From Candidatus Nanopelagicaceae bacterium (GTDB lineage: Bacteria; Actinomycetota; Actinomycetes; Nanopelagicales; Nanopelagicaceae): DNA of 30,603 nt. Made by a program: the position numbers and the translations under genes. Of the stretch, positions 1 to 7,416 are shown piece by piece. The notes beneath the pieces are model-generated. The model did not search any database and was not told where the DNA came from. It saw only the letters and a program-made list of their open reading frames with translations. The stretch spans positions 1-30,603 of the forward strand of contig JALRDT010000119.1 of the NCBI GenBank assembly GCA_023262125.1. Direction: 5' to 3'. Every line of letters begins with the position of its first letter. The stretch's first letter is position 1.

Positions 1-87
1 GACTACTCCGACCTGTTCGCCGTCATAGTTAATTAAACGAATCTGCGATACGCGAATGCGATCGTTGATACGTGGTTCTGTGCTGAT
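1..87 (-). CDS. infC: Translation initiation factor IF-3, N-terminal fragment (AUC start)
   Basis: This is the first 29 codons of IF-3, running off the left edge. The translation begins I-S-T-E-P-R-I-N-D-R-I-R-V and continues to Y-D-G-E-Q-V-G, the conserved IF-3 N-terminal signature. IF-3 binds the 30S subunit and checks start-codon and initiator-tRNA pairing. The frame has a TAA stop at 102-100 (minus strand) and no ATG, GTG or TTG between that stop and the conserved peptide, so initiation must use a non-canonical codon. Two ATC codons (90-88 and 87-85) are available. I chose the second because an AAGGAG Shine-Dalgarno at 98-93 lies 5 nt upstream of it but only 2 nt from the first. Unusual infC starts (AUU in E. 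coli) are known to support autoregulation by IF-3; the same here is inferred. Identity is near certain, the exact start less so. Confidence 0.93.
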   Translation of the reverse strand, partial: MSTEPRINDRIRVSQIRLINYDGEQVGVV

Positions 88-240
88 GATTTCTCCTTCT
101 TACGTGGTTATTAACATGCAAACGCGCAAGAAAAGAGCAGAGAAGTAATTAAACTTCTTTGACTTTACCAGTCCGCCTCAGCGGATTAGGTGGGATTTCT
201 CCTCTTGCGGCATATAGCCGGTCAATGAGAGGAGTTTAAG
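88..240 (-). promoter_or_regulatory. Structured 5' leader upstream of infC
   Basis: The 237-nt gap between fabI and infC contains three inverted repeats read on the minus strand. The first has arms at 234-228 (CTCCTCT) and 205-199 (AGAGGAG) enclosing a CGGC/GCCG hairpin (220-217/211-208). The second is TCCGC-TGAG-GCGGA at 185-172. The third is AGAAGT-TTAATT-ACTTCT at 158-141. The first 3' arm continues as AGGAGAAATC, a 10-nt exact copy of the infC ribosome-binding site plus its first ATC. This suggests a structured autoregulatory leader of the kind known for infC-rpmI-rplT operons in other phyla, but I do not recognise a named RNA family. A weak promoter (TTGGTT 261-256, 17 nt, TAAACT 238-233) would start transcription at about 226 and so leave out the 5' arm of the first hairpin; the two readings conflict. 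Confidence 0.45.
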
Positions 241-280
241 TTAAAGCTGAGTTTGAACCAAATCTGCGCCTGACTGAGCG

Positions 281-330
281 TGACTTACTCGGAATTACCC
301 GGAATTACCCGGAATAGTCTGGAATTAGCC
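281..330. repeat. 10-bp tandem repeat across the fabI stop codon
   Basis: Consecutive 10-bp units read on the plus strand are a degenerate TGACTTACTC (281-290), two perfect GGAATTACCC copies (291-310), GGAATAGTCT (311-320) and GGAATTAGCC (321-330). The last unit contains the fabI TAA codon (327-325, minus strand). The period is close to one helical turn. No function is known; replication slippage or phased binding sites are both possible. Confidence 0.75.
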
Positions 331-1095
331 ACCCATTGCGTGGAAGCCACCATCAACGTGAATGATTTCACCGCTAGTTGCTGGAAGCCAATCTGAAAGT
401 AACGCAATTGCACCTTTAGCCGCAGGAATTGGATCAGTTACATCCCATCTAAGTGGTGAACGCAAATCCCAAAGATGTTCGAATTGCTGAAAATCTGGAA
501 TCGACTTGGCAGCAATTGTAGAAATTGGTCCCGCTGCAACTAAATTAAAACGAATATTCTCCGGGCCAAGGAATTTTGCTAAATAGCGATTGGTGGATTC
601 GAGGGCGGCCTTAGCAACACCCATCCAGTCATACTTTGGCCACGCAACCTGAGCGTCGAAATCCATGCCCACTACTGATGCGCCAGTAGCTGGGAAAAGT
701 GGCTTACAAGCCATTGTTAATGATTTATATGAATAAGCAGAGACCTGCACTGCCGTTGCAACATCTGGCCATTCAGTGCTTAAGAATTTTCCACCGAGTG
801 CGGATTCTGGAGCAAAACCAATTGAATGAACTACGCCATCTAAGTGAGGTAAGTGCTCTTTAACCCGATCGGCAAGAGTTGCAAGGTGCTCATCATTTGT
901 GACATCTAATTCGATAACTGGCGCTGGCTTTGGCAAACGTCCTGCAATTCGAGTTGTAATGCTCATTGCGCGGCCAAAGGAGGTAAGGACGATTTCGGCG
1001 CCTTCTTCTTGCGCTAAACGTGCCACATGAAATGCAATAGAGGTGTCAGTCAATACACCTGTAACTAAAATTTTCTTGCCTTCAAGTATGCCCAT
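325..1095 (-). CDS. fabI: Enoyl-[acyl-carrier-protein] reductase (NADH), InhA/FabI type
   Basis: This 256-residue short-chain dehydrogenase catalyses the last step of each fatty-acid elongation round, reducing the trans-2-enoyl thioester with NADH in the cytosol. The nucleotide-binding region is V-T-G-V-L-T-D-T-S-I-A-F-H near residues 11-23, with the S-I-G-F element at 91-94. The catalytic pair appears as Y155 (KYDW) and K162 (VAKAALES), matching Tyr158 and Lys165 of mycobacterial InhA. The downstream L-V-A-A-G-P-I segment also matches that family. Length is normal. The ATG follows the fabG TAA directly with no spacer, so the pair is translationally coupled as in mycobacterial fabG1-inhA. Whether it serves only FAS-II or longer chains cannot be told. 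Confidence 0.96.
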   Translation of the reverse strand: MGILEGKKILVTGVLTDTSIAFHVARLAQEEGAEIVLTSFGRAMSITTRIAGRLPKPAPVIELDVTNDEHLATLADRVKEHLPHLDGVVHSIGFAPESALGGKFLSTEWPDVATAVQVSAYSYKSLTMACKPLFPATGASVVGMDFDAQVAWPKYDWMGVAKAALESTNRYLAKFLGPENIRFNLVAAGPISTIAAKSIPDFQQFEHLWDLRSPLRWDVTDPIPAAKGAIALLSDWLPATSGEIIHVDGGFHAMGG

Positions 1096-1809
1096 TTAGT
1101 GCCCCATCCCCAATCCACCGTCCACTGGGATTAAAGCCCCAGAGATATAACTAGCCGCATCAGATGCAATAAATGATACGACTTTTGCAATTTCATCTGC
1201 AGTGCAGAAACGCTGCATCGGTACTGCTTTCGCAATCTCTTCTCTACGTGCCTCTGTTAATTCTGCGGTCATATCAGTTTCGACAAATCCCGGTGCGATT
1301 ACATTTGCGGTAATGCCTCTGCTTCCAAGTTCGCGAGCAAACGACCTTGCCATTCCTAGTAAGCCAGCTTTGCTTGCCGAGTAATTAACTTGCCCTGCAG
1401 ATCCAATACCACCAACTACTGAACCAATAAATATTAGTCGGCCTCGCTTTAGCTTTAATAAACCTTTTGTCGCTCGACGAGCAGTTCGGAAGGCGCCATT
1501 TAAATTTGCGTCAATTACATTATTGAAATCTTCATCTGACATGCGCATTACTAAACCATCTTTGGTGATGCCGGCATTGCAAACAATTACTTCTGGAATT
1601 CCAAATTTCTCTTCGCACTCTGTAAAACCTTGATCCACGCTATTTGAATCGGTGACATCCATCTTCACGGCATTAAAACCGGCTGGCGCTTCACCTGAGC
1701 GGTAGGTCACAACGACGTTGAAACCAGCTTCCTTAAGCGACTGTGCGATCGCTAAACCAATGCCGCGGTTGCCACCGGTAACTAAGGCCACTTTCGTGTC
1801 TGTACTCAC
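1096..1809 (-). CDS. fabG: 3-oxoacyl-[acyl-carrier-protein] reductase
   Basis: This NADPH-dependent short-chain dehydrogenase reduces the 3-oxoacyl-ACP intermediate of fatty-acid elongation. It has the Rossmann motif T-G-G-N-R-G-I-G (about residues 11-18), C-N-A-G, and the catalytic triad S130, Y143, K147 (Y-S-A-S-K) when counted from GTG 1809. I chose this start (V-S-T-D-T-K-V-A-L-V-T-G-G, 237 aa), the usual FabG length. A longer frame to 1878 would add an unconserved basic extension that overlaps the divergent gene. No Shine-Dalgarno precedes GTG 1809, but TAAGTT lies 7 nt upstream, consistent with a leaderless mRNA. It forms an operon with fabI. Confidence 0.94.
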   Translation of the reverse strand: MSTDTKVALVTGGNRGIGLAIAQSLKEAGFNVVVTYRSGEAPAGFNAVKMDVTDSNSVDQGFTECEEKFGIPEVIVCNAGITKDGLVMRMSDEDFNNVIDANLNGAFRTARRATKGLLKLKRGRLIFIGSVVGGIGSAGQVNYSASKAGLLGMARSFARELGSRGITANVIAPGFVETDMTAELTEARREEIAKAVPMQRFCTADEIAKVVSFIASDAASYISGALIPVDGGLGMGH

Positions 1810-1856
1810 GAGGGGTAACTTACCAATTACCCATGCGTAAGTCTTATTCTTAGGGA
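1810..1856. promoter_or_regulatory. Divergent leaderless promoters of fabG and the DUF3099 gene
   Basis: Only 47 bp separate the two divergent starts. On the plus strand TATTCT (1845-1850) lies 6 nt before GTG 1857. On the minus strand TAAGTT lies 7 nt before GTG 1809. Both match the TAnnnT -10 element typical of actinobacterial leaderless transcripts, and neither start has a well-spaced Shine-Dalgarno. The -35 elements are weak. This rests on pattern only. Confidence 0.5.
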
Positions 1857-2123
1857 GTGAGCGAGAAGCCAATCTCAATATCTAGCGCCAAATATGCGCA
1901 TAGTGAGGAGATTCCTGGGCGCATGAAAAAGTATTTAATTTCAATGTCCATTCGAACTGCTTGCTTTATTGGTGCAGTACTTGCACCGTCTCCTTATCGC
2001 TGGTTTTTAATTGCGGGTGCAGTTCTGCTTCCCTACTTTGCAGTGGTAATTGCAAACGCAGGTCAATCACAGTCATTTAGGCCATCTGAGAGATTTGAAA
2101 ATCAAAAGCAAATTGAGTTCTAA
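1857..2123 (+). CDS. DUF3099 family small membrane protein
   Basis: This 88-residue protein has a short polar N-terminus, then two predicted transmembrane helices (about residues 31-43 and 48-66) joined by a short P-S-P-Y-R-W turn, and a polar C-terminal tail. The central R-M-K-K-Y-L-I-S-M-S-I-R-T and the segment L-P-Y-F-A-V-V-I-A-N-A-G are characteristic of the actinobacterial DUF3099 family, whose function is unknown. The GTG start at 1857 sits 6 nt after a TATTCT -10 element, so the mRNA is probably leaderless. Its 3' end overlaps the chosen SURF1 start by 11 nt, indicating co-transcription. Confidence 0.88.
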   Translation: MSEKPISISSAKYAHSEEIPGRMKKYLISMSIRTACFIGAVLAPSPYRWFLIAGAVLLPYFAVVIANAGQSQSFRPSERFENQKQIEF

Positions 2124-2808
2124 GAGAATAAAGGAACCTTGGGCTTTTCTTAAAACATTGCTCGCGCTAATCCTGGTTGCGCTTTGTTTAGTTGCAGCCA
2201 ATTGGCAATATGAAAGAGGCGTTGCAAGGCATGCCAAAAACTTTGATATCGAAGCAAACACCGCCAAGCCAACAATCAGCCTAGAAGAGTTACTTGAGTC
2301 AGAAAACCTAAAGGACAATGAGTGGCGTACTATAAGTATTCAAGGCTCCTTCCTTAAGCAGAATGAGGTGCTGCTTCGTAATCGCTACAACTCAGAAGGT
2401 AAATACGGCTATCAATACTTAACTCTATTTCAGAGTCTAGATAAGCACTTTTGGATTGACCGAGGTTGGGTTAAAGCAGGGGCAACAGCTCTGGAGAGAC
2501 CAGCTCTACCGGTAACGCCTTCAGAAGAGATAGAAATTATTGGAAGAGTTCGTTTAGATTCTTCACTTCCCCGTGGCTCATTTTTTGCATTGCCAGCAGC
2601 GGGAAACTTAATTAGCAGTTGGAATCTTAAATCAAAGGTTGAAACCGAAGACTTTTATATCGATTTAATCAGCGGAGAAGGAGTAACGCCAGATACTCCG
2701 GCAGAGTTACCAGAACTTTCTGATGGCCCACATATGGCATACGCTCTTCAGTGGATTTTCTTTGCTGGATTAATAATTTACGCACGAATATTAATTCGTA
2801 GAAGATAG
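2113..2808 (+). CDS. SURF1 family cytochrome c oxidase assembly protein
   Basis: This is a membrane protein of about 231 residues with the SURF1 layout: an N-terminal transmembrane helix (L-A-L-I-L-V-A-L-C-L-V-A) followed by W-Q-Y-E-R-G, an external domain with F-W-I-D-R-G-W-V, and a C-terminal helix beginning Y-A-L-Q-W-I-F-F-A-G. SURF1 proteins aid heme insertion or assembly of aa3-type cytochrome oxidase, which fits ctaA about 8 kb away. I chose TTG 2113 because it puts the first helix about 13 residues from the N-terminus, as in the family. A TTG at 2050 would add 21 non-family residues lying wholly within the upstream gene. The 3' end overlaps the convergent ABC transporter gene by 18 bp. 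Confidence 0.87.
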   Translation: MSSKRIKEPWAFLKTLLALILVALCLVAANWQYERGVARHAKNFDIEANTAKPTISLEELLESENLKDNEWRTISIQGSFLKQNEVLLRNRYNSEGKYGYQYLTLFQSLDKHFWIDRGWVKAGATALERPALPVTPSEEIEIIGRVRLDSSLPRGSFFALPAAGNLISSWNLKSKVETEDFYIDLISGEGVTPDTPAELPELSDGPHMAYALQWIFFAGLIIYARILIRRR

Positions 2809-4659
2809 ATCCTGACGCAAATAAAGTTCGTTATATAGCCCGCCTTTTTCGACTAATTCTTCGTGTGTGCCGCGTTCTTCGATGACGCCATTATTTAGAA
2901 CCAAAATTTGATCTGCTTCTTTAATCGTGCTTAAACGATGTGCTATCACAATACTGGTTCGACCTCTCAACGCCTCTTTGAGCGCCGCTTGTACTAAAGA
3001 TTCATTTTCGGAATCTAGGTGTGCGGTAGCTTCATCCAGAATTACAATGCTCGGGGACTTGAGTAATAAACGAGCAATTGCTAGTCGTTGTTTTTCGCCA
3101 CCAGATAATCTATGGCCACGTTCACCGACCATTGTTTCTAAGCCATTAGGAAGCGATTCAATCAACTCCCAAATTTGTGCCGCTTTACATGCAGCTTCCA
3201 TCTCTTCGATGGTTGCATCGGCTTTGGCATATCTTAAATTTTCAATAATGGTGTCATGGAAAAGATGTGAATCTTGCATCACAACGCCAATCGAATCTCG
3301 CAGGGATTCACCGGAAATATCTCTAAGGTCCGCTCCGTTGATTTCTATTGCGCCATCGGTGACATCATAGAGTCTAGGTAGGAGCGCACTAATAGTGGTT
3401 TTGCCGGCACCAGATGAGCCAACCAATGCCGTTAAAGTACCTGGCTCTACAGTAAATGAAATTCCTTTTAATATTTCGCCACTTTCAATCGTTTCAGTCT
3501 TGGCTGCTGATTCAAGTGAAGCTAGCGAGATTTCAGATGCTGTTGGATATGCGAATTTAACATTCTTAAATTCAATCTTTGGATTTTGAGAATCTAAATT
3601 AATGGCTGAATCTTTATCTTTAACCATTGGTTGTAAATCCAAAACTTCAAATACTCGTTCGAATGAGACTAGCGCCCCCATCACATCAACTCGAACCGTT
3701 CCTAGAGCGGTTAGTGGGCCATAAAGTCTGGCAAGCAAAGTGGTGATTGCGATCAAACTTCCGACGGTCATAGTGCCGGCAATAGCGAAGTGCCCGCCTA
3801 CTCCATAGGCGAAAGCCGTGGCAATTGAAGCTACTGAGATTAAAGCGACAAAGAAAAAAGTATTTAGCATGGCCATGTTGATACCGATGTCTGCGACTTT
3901 TCTAGCTTTACCTCGGAAATTCTTCGCCTCTTTTGCAGGATTGCCATAAAGTTTCACAAGTAACGCACCCGATACGTTGAAACGCTCGGTCATAGTGCTT
4001 GCCATTTCAGCGTTTAATTCATAAGACTGTTGAGTGAATTCAGCAAGTCGACGTCCTACATATTTGGTTGGAATCAAGAATATTGGCAGTAAAACTAAAG
4101 ATAAAAGCGTGATTTGCCAACTTAAGCTAATCATCGCGCCGATGACTAAAATTAAAGTAATCACATTACTAATTACGCCCGAGAAAGTCGCGGTGAATGC
4201 TCGTTGAGCGCCCAGTACATCTGAATTGATTCTGGTAATTAATGCACCTGTTTGGGTGCGGGTAAAGAAGGCTATTGATTGAGATTGAACATGCTGAAAA
4301 ACTTGACTGCGCAAGTCATAAATCAAACCTTCACCAATAATTGCCGAATACCATCTAATGAAAATATTGACTGCGGCATAGGCAACTGCGATTAAACCTA
4401 CTAGTAGCGCTAATTGTGTTACTAGTGCACCATTCTTAGGAATTACACCTTCGTCAATTAGCCGTTTAAGTAACAAAGGCGTTGCTACGGTCAGAACCGA
4501 ATCAAGAACTAGCGCAATGAAAAAAAGTATAAATTTAGACTGATACGGTTTAGCATATTTAATTATTCGCTTTAAGGTATCTGGCTTTAACTTGGCATGC
4601 TTAACTGATTGATCGCTAGATAGCGTGCGAAGCGCCATCCAGCCAGCATGCATTGACAT
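2791..4659 (-). CDS. ABC exporter half-transporter (fused membrane and ATPase domains)
   Basis: This 622-residue protein has an ABC type-1 exporter membrane domain (about residues 40-330, six helices) followed by an ATPase domain (about 365-605). The ATPase motifs are Walker A G-S-S-G-A-G-K-T-T, Q-loop V-V-M-Q-D-S, signature L-S-G-G-E, Walker B I-V-I-L-D-E-A-T and switch I-A-H-R-L-S-T, so it should hydrolyse ATP. It resembles homodimeric multidrug or lipid exporters; the substrate cannot be deduced. It lies 19 nt downstream of sufT on the same strand but has its own TAATCT -10-like element 6 nt before the ATG, so it may be transcribed independently as a leaderless mRNA. A second in-frame ATG lies two codons in. 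Confidence 0.92.
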   Translation of the reverse strand: MSMHAGWMALRTLSSDQSVKHAKLKPDTLKRIIKYAKPYQSKFILFFIALVLDSVLTVATPLLLKRLIDEGVIPKNGALVTQLALLVGLIAVAYAAVNIFIRWYSAIIGEGLIYDLRSQVFQHVQSQSIAFFTRTQTGALITRINSDVLGAQRAFTATFSGVISNVITLILVIGAMISLSWQITLLSLVLLPIFLIPTKYVGRRLAEFTQQSYELNAEMASTMTERFNVSGALLVKLYGNPAKEAKNFRGKARKVADIGINMAMLNTFFFVALISVASIATAFAYGVGGHFAIAGTMTVGSLIAITTLLARLYGPLTALGTVRVDVMGALVSFERVFEVLDLQPMVKDKDSAINLDSQNPKIEFKNVKFAYPTASEISLASLESAAKTETIESGEILKGISFTVEPGTLTALVGSSGAGKTTISALLPRLYDVTDGAIEINGADLRDISGESLRDSIGVVMQDSHLFHDTIIENLRYAKADATIEEMEAACKAAQIWELIESLPNGLETMVGERGHRLSGGEKQRLAIARLLLKSPSIVILDEATAHLDSENESLVQAALKEALRGRTSIVIAHRLSTIKEADQILVLNNGVIEERGTHEELVEKGGLYNELYLRQDLSSTN

Positions 4660-4671
4660 AAAAGTAGATTA
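4660..4671 (-). promoter_or_regulatory. Candidate leaderless promoter of the ABC exporter gene
   Basis: Read on the minus strand, TAATCT (4671-4666) is followed by 6 nt and the ATG. It fits the actinobacterial TAnnnT -10 element with transcription starting at the initiation codon. No Shine-Dalgarno is present. The site lies just past the sufT stop codon. Confidence 0.4.
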
Positions 4672-4678
4672 ACCGAAA

Positions 4679-4990
4679 TTAAACAGTAAAACCGAGTGCC
4701 CGCAGCTGATCGCGACCATCGTCAGAAATCTTGTCAGGTCCCCAAGGTGGCATCCAGACCCAATTGATTTTCACATCATCAGTAATACCGGCCAATGCAG
4801 CTCTGGTCTGGTCTTCGATGACATCTTGCAACGGACATGCTGCAGAAGTTAAGGTCATGTTAAGGACTGCGATGTTGTTATCGTCAACCATAATGTCATA
4901 AATTAAACCTAGATCAACAACGTTGATGCCTAACTCTGGGTCAACCACATCTTTCATAGCCTCAGTTACATCATCTACTTTTGCAGACAT
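4679..4990 (-). CDS. sufT: MIP18/DUF59 iron-sulfur assembly factor (SufT)
   Basis: This 103-residue protein is a single MIP18/DUF59 domain. It has the family signature V-V-D-P-E-L-G-I-N-V-V-D-L-G-L-I-Y (about residues 15-31) and the conserved reactive cysteine in T-L-T-S-A-A-C-P-L. SufT-type proteins act in Fe-S cluster maturation or delivery to client proteins under high demand. The C-terminal W-M-P-P-W-G-P-D-K-I-S-D-D-G-R-D-Q-L is common in actinobacterial members. The ATG follows the sufU stop with no spacer. It is the last recognisable suf gene of the operon. Confidence 0.93.
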   Translation of the reverse strand: MSAKVDDVTEAMKDVVDPELGINVVDLGLIYDIMVDDNNIAVLNMTLTSAACPLQDVIEDQTRAALAGITDDVKINWVWMPPWGPDKISDDGRDQLRALGFTV

Positions 4991-5425
4991 TTATTTCTCC
5001 CCTACTTGAGTTACTGCATCTTTATAAGCCATCCAACCAAGAAGTGCACATTTTATACGGGCTGGATACTTTGAGACTCCAGCCAGCGCGACACCGTCTT
5101 CCAGAATAATTTCATCTCCTTGGTCGGCGCCTTTACTTTGCATCATGCTTACGAAGGAATCCAAAATTTTCTCAGCTTCAGCTATCTTTTTGTTGATCAA
5201 TAAATCACTCATAATTGAAACGCTGGCCTGAGAAATAGAGCAACCAACCCCATCCCAAGTTATCTCAGCAACCTTATCTCCTACGATTTTCAAGGAGAGG
5301 GTAACCTCGTCACCGCAGCTGGGATTGATGTGGTGTACTTGAATATCGCCAGGTACTAAACCTTTGTGGTGGGGTCTTTTATAGTGATCCAAAATCACTT
5401 CTTGATAAAGAGAATTTAGTTCCAT
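4991..5425 (-). CDS. sufU: SufU-type sulfurtransferase / scaffold protein
   Basis: This 144-residue protein of the IscU/SufU superfamily has the SufU zinc ligands: C37 and D39 (N-P-S-C-G-D), C62 (G-V-G-C-S-I-S) and C126 (R-I-K-C-A-L-L-G-W). The stretch between C62 and C126 is longer than in IscU, as expected for SufU. In Gram-positive Suf systems it accepts persulfide from SufS. The ATG overlaps the sufS TAA by one nucleotide, so the transfer partners are translationally coupled. Confidence 0.95.
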   Translation of the reverse strand: MELNSLYQEVILDHYKRPHHKGLVPGDIQVHHINPSCGDEVTLSLKIVGDKVAEITWDGVGCSISQASVSIMSDLLINKKIAEAEKILDSFVSMMQSKGADQGDEIILEDGVALAGVSKYPARIKCALLGWMAYKDAVTQVGEK

Positions 5426-6645
5426 TATCTCTCCAAAAAGAATTTCTTAGCATCTTGAATTCCAGATAAGAGCGCGTCAACATCTGATAATTCGTTATAT
5501 AAATAGAGAGAAGCTCGGGTTGTGGCTTGGACTTTAAACTTTCTAGCCAATGGCCATGCGCAATGATGACCGGTTCGAACTGCTATTCCTTTTGAATCTA
5601 AGTACTGGCCAAGATCATGTGGATGAATTCCATCGAGCGTAAAGGAAACTACTCCTCCTCTTAACTCCATATCTTTAGGTCCAAAGATGTTGATGCCTTT
5701 AATATCGCTAAGTCCTGCAATAAGCACTTTTGCTAAATAAATCTCATGTGCGTGGATTGAAGCTAATCCAACTTTTGAAAGGTAATTCAAAGCAGCACCA
5801 AGCCCAATCGCTTGCGCCATATTCGGAACACCCGCTTCGAATTTCTTTGGCGCAGGTGCCCAAGTGGCATTAGTCATTGACACGTTTTCGATCATTGAGC
5901 CACCGAATAGAAATGGCGGCAAAGATTCTAGGTTCTTGCCCCATAAGACGCCCACTCCAGTAGGGCCAAGCGCCTTATGTCCTGAAAACGCTAAATAATC
6001 AACGCCTAGTTTGCGAACATCTACTGACATATGTGGGACGGATTGGCATGCATCGAGTAGAACTTGCGCGCCAACCGCTTCGGCACGTTTAACAATCTGT
6101 TCAAGCGGATTGATTGTTCCTAGAACATTTGATTGATGAGTTAATGCAACAATTGCAGTATTGGCAGTTATCACTTTTTCAATATTACTTAAATCTAAGC
6201 GGCCTTCTGGAGTTACTTCAAACCAAGCCAACTCTGCACCGGTACGTTTTGCCAACTGTTGCCATGGCACTAAATTCGCGTGATGCTCCATTTCTGAAAC
6301 CACAATACGGTCACCCGGTTTGATTTTTTCAGTTAAAGCATATGCAACTAAATTTATTGATTCGGTAGCACTTTTTGTAAAAACAATCTCATCACTCTTG
6401 GCACCTAAGAATTCAGCAACAATAGAACGTGCATTCTCGAAGTTTTCGGTTGCTTCTTCGGCTAATTGATGTGCACCACGGTGTACCGCTGCATTATTAA
6501 ACCTGTAAAAATTGCTTTCAGCGTCGATTACTGAATTAGGCTTTTGAGATGTAGCTCCGCTATCAAGATAAATTAGGCGTTGGCCATCACGGACTGTGCG
6601 ATCAAAGATCGGAAAGTCCTTCTTGATAGCGGATACATCAAGCAT
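5425..6645 (-). CDS. sufS: Group II cysteine desulfurase SufS
   Basis: This is a 406-residue PLP enzyme releasing sulfur from cysteine for Fe-S cluster assembly. K224 in S-G-H-K-A-L-G-P-T-G is the Schiff-base lysine, and C362 in R-T-G-H-H-C-A-W-P is the persulfide cysteine on the short group II loop. The E-M-E-H-H-A-N segment and D-A-C-Q-S (about 198-202) complete the PLP pocket. Length and fold are typical. It overlaps both sufU and sufC by one nucleotide. Confidence 0.96.
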   Translation of the reverse strand: MLDVSAIKKDFPIFDRTVRDGQRLIYLDSGATSQKPNSVIDAESNFYRFNNAAVHRGAHQLAEEATENFENARSIVAEFLGAKSDEIVFTKSATESINLVAYALTEKIKPGDRIVVSEMEHHANLVPWQQLAKRTGAELAWFEVTPEGRLDLSNIEKVITANTAIVALTHQSNVLGTINPLEQIVKRAEAVGAQVLLDACQSVPHMSVDVRKLGVDYLAFSGHKALGPTGVGVLWGKNLESLPPFLFGGSMIENVSMTNATWAPAPKKFEAGVPNMAQAIGLGAALNYLSKVGLASIHAHEIYLAKVLIAGLSDIKGINIFGPKDMELRGGVVSFTLDGIHPHDLGQYLDSKGIAVRTGHHCAWPLARKFKVQATTRASLYLYNELSDVDALLSGIQDAKKFFLER

Positions 6646-7397
6646 TACTTAGATACGTACTCCGCGTAACCCTGCTCTTCCAGCTTCTCAGCTAGCTCCG
6701 GGCCACCCTCTTCAACGATACGACCATTTGCAAAAACGTGTACGAAGTCAGGTTTGATGTAGCGAAGAATGCGGGTGTAGTGCGTAATTAGCAATACGCC
6801 TAAATCATTATTCGCCTTTGCGCGATTTACGCCTTCTGACACAATCTTCAATGCATCTACGTCTAAGCCAGAGTCAGTCTCATCGAGAATTGCAATGCGG
6901 GGCTTTAAGAGTTCAAGTTGCATGATTTCGTGGCGTTTCTTTTCGCCACCTGAGAAACCTTCGTTGACGCTTCGCTCTGCGAATGCTGGATCCATCTTAA
7001 GTGCGGCCATTGCATCCTTTACTTCGCCGACCCACTTACGAACATTAGGTGCTTCACCTCGAAGAGCAGTTGCTGCAGTGCGCAAGAAATTGGATACAGA
7101 TACGCCTGGCACTTCTACTGGATATTGCATTGCTAGGAATAATCCAGCTTTTGCACGTTCGTCAACGCTCATCTCAAGAATATCTTGGCCATCTAAATGA
7201 ACTGTACCGCCAGTAATTTCATACTTTGGGTGACCTGCAATTGAGTATGCAAGTGTTGATTTGCCAGAACCATTTGGACCCATAATTGCATGGGTCTCGC
7301 CTGAATTAACTGTTAGATCTACGCCCTTCAAAATTTCCTTAGGACCATTTTCGGTATTTACAACCACTTGTAGGCCGCGAATTTCTAATTTACTCAT
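6645..7397 (-). CDS. sufC: Fe-S cluster assembly ATPase SufC
   Basis: This 250-residue soluble ABC ATPase partners SufB and SufD in the cluster scaffold. It has Walker A G-P-N-G-S-G-K-S-T (40-48), the SufC-specific signature region G-F-S-G-G-E-K-K-R-H-E, Walker B I-A-I-L-D-E-T-D-S-G-L-D and the switch histidine I-T-H-Y-T-R-I-L. It lacks membrane segments, unlike a transporter ATPase. An AAAGGAG Shine-Dalgarno lies 7 nt before the ATG, within the 19-nt gap from the upstream Rieske gene. Confidence 0.97.
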   Translation of the reverse strand: MSKLEIRGLQVVVNTENGPKEILKGVDLTVNSGETHAIMGPNGSGKSTLAYSIAGHPKYEITGGTVHLDGQDILEMSVDERAKAGLFLAMQYPVEVPGVSVSNFLRTAATALRGEAPNVRKWVGEVKDAMAALKMDPAFAERSVNEGFSGGEKKRHEIMQLELLKPRIAILDETDSGLDVDALKIVSEGVNRAKANNDLGVLLITHYTRILRYIKPDFVHVFANGRIVEEGGPELAEKLEEQGYAEYVSK

Positions 7398-7416
7398 CTC
7401 TTCTCTCCTTTTAACC

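Noticed and set aside
256..261. Strong infC promoter at TTGGTT/TAAACT
   Set aside because: Only a loose match to consensus, and its start would cut off the first leader hairpin; kept as a weak possibility in the leader entry, not as a separate feature.
1810..1878. N-terminal extension of FabG up to 1878
   Set aside because: The extra 23 residues are not FabG-like, overlap the divergent gene and promoter region, and GTG 1809 gives the usual length.
2050..2112. Longer SURF1 start at TTG 2050
   Set aside because: It adds 21 polar residues lying wholly inside the DUF3099 gene and pushes the first transmembrane helix away from the N-terminus; TTG 2113 fits the family better.
2927..3370. Long open frame antisense to the ABC ATPase domain
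   Set aside because: It is the reverse reading of conserved ATPase motifs, with no start signal or family resemblance.
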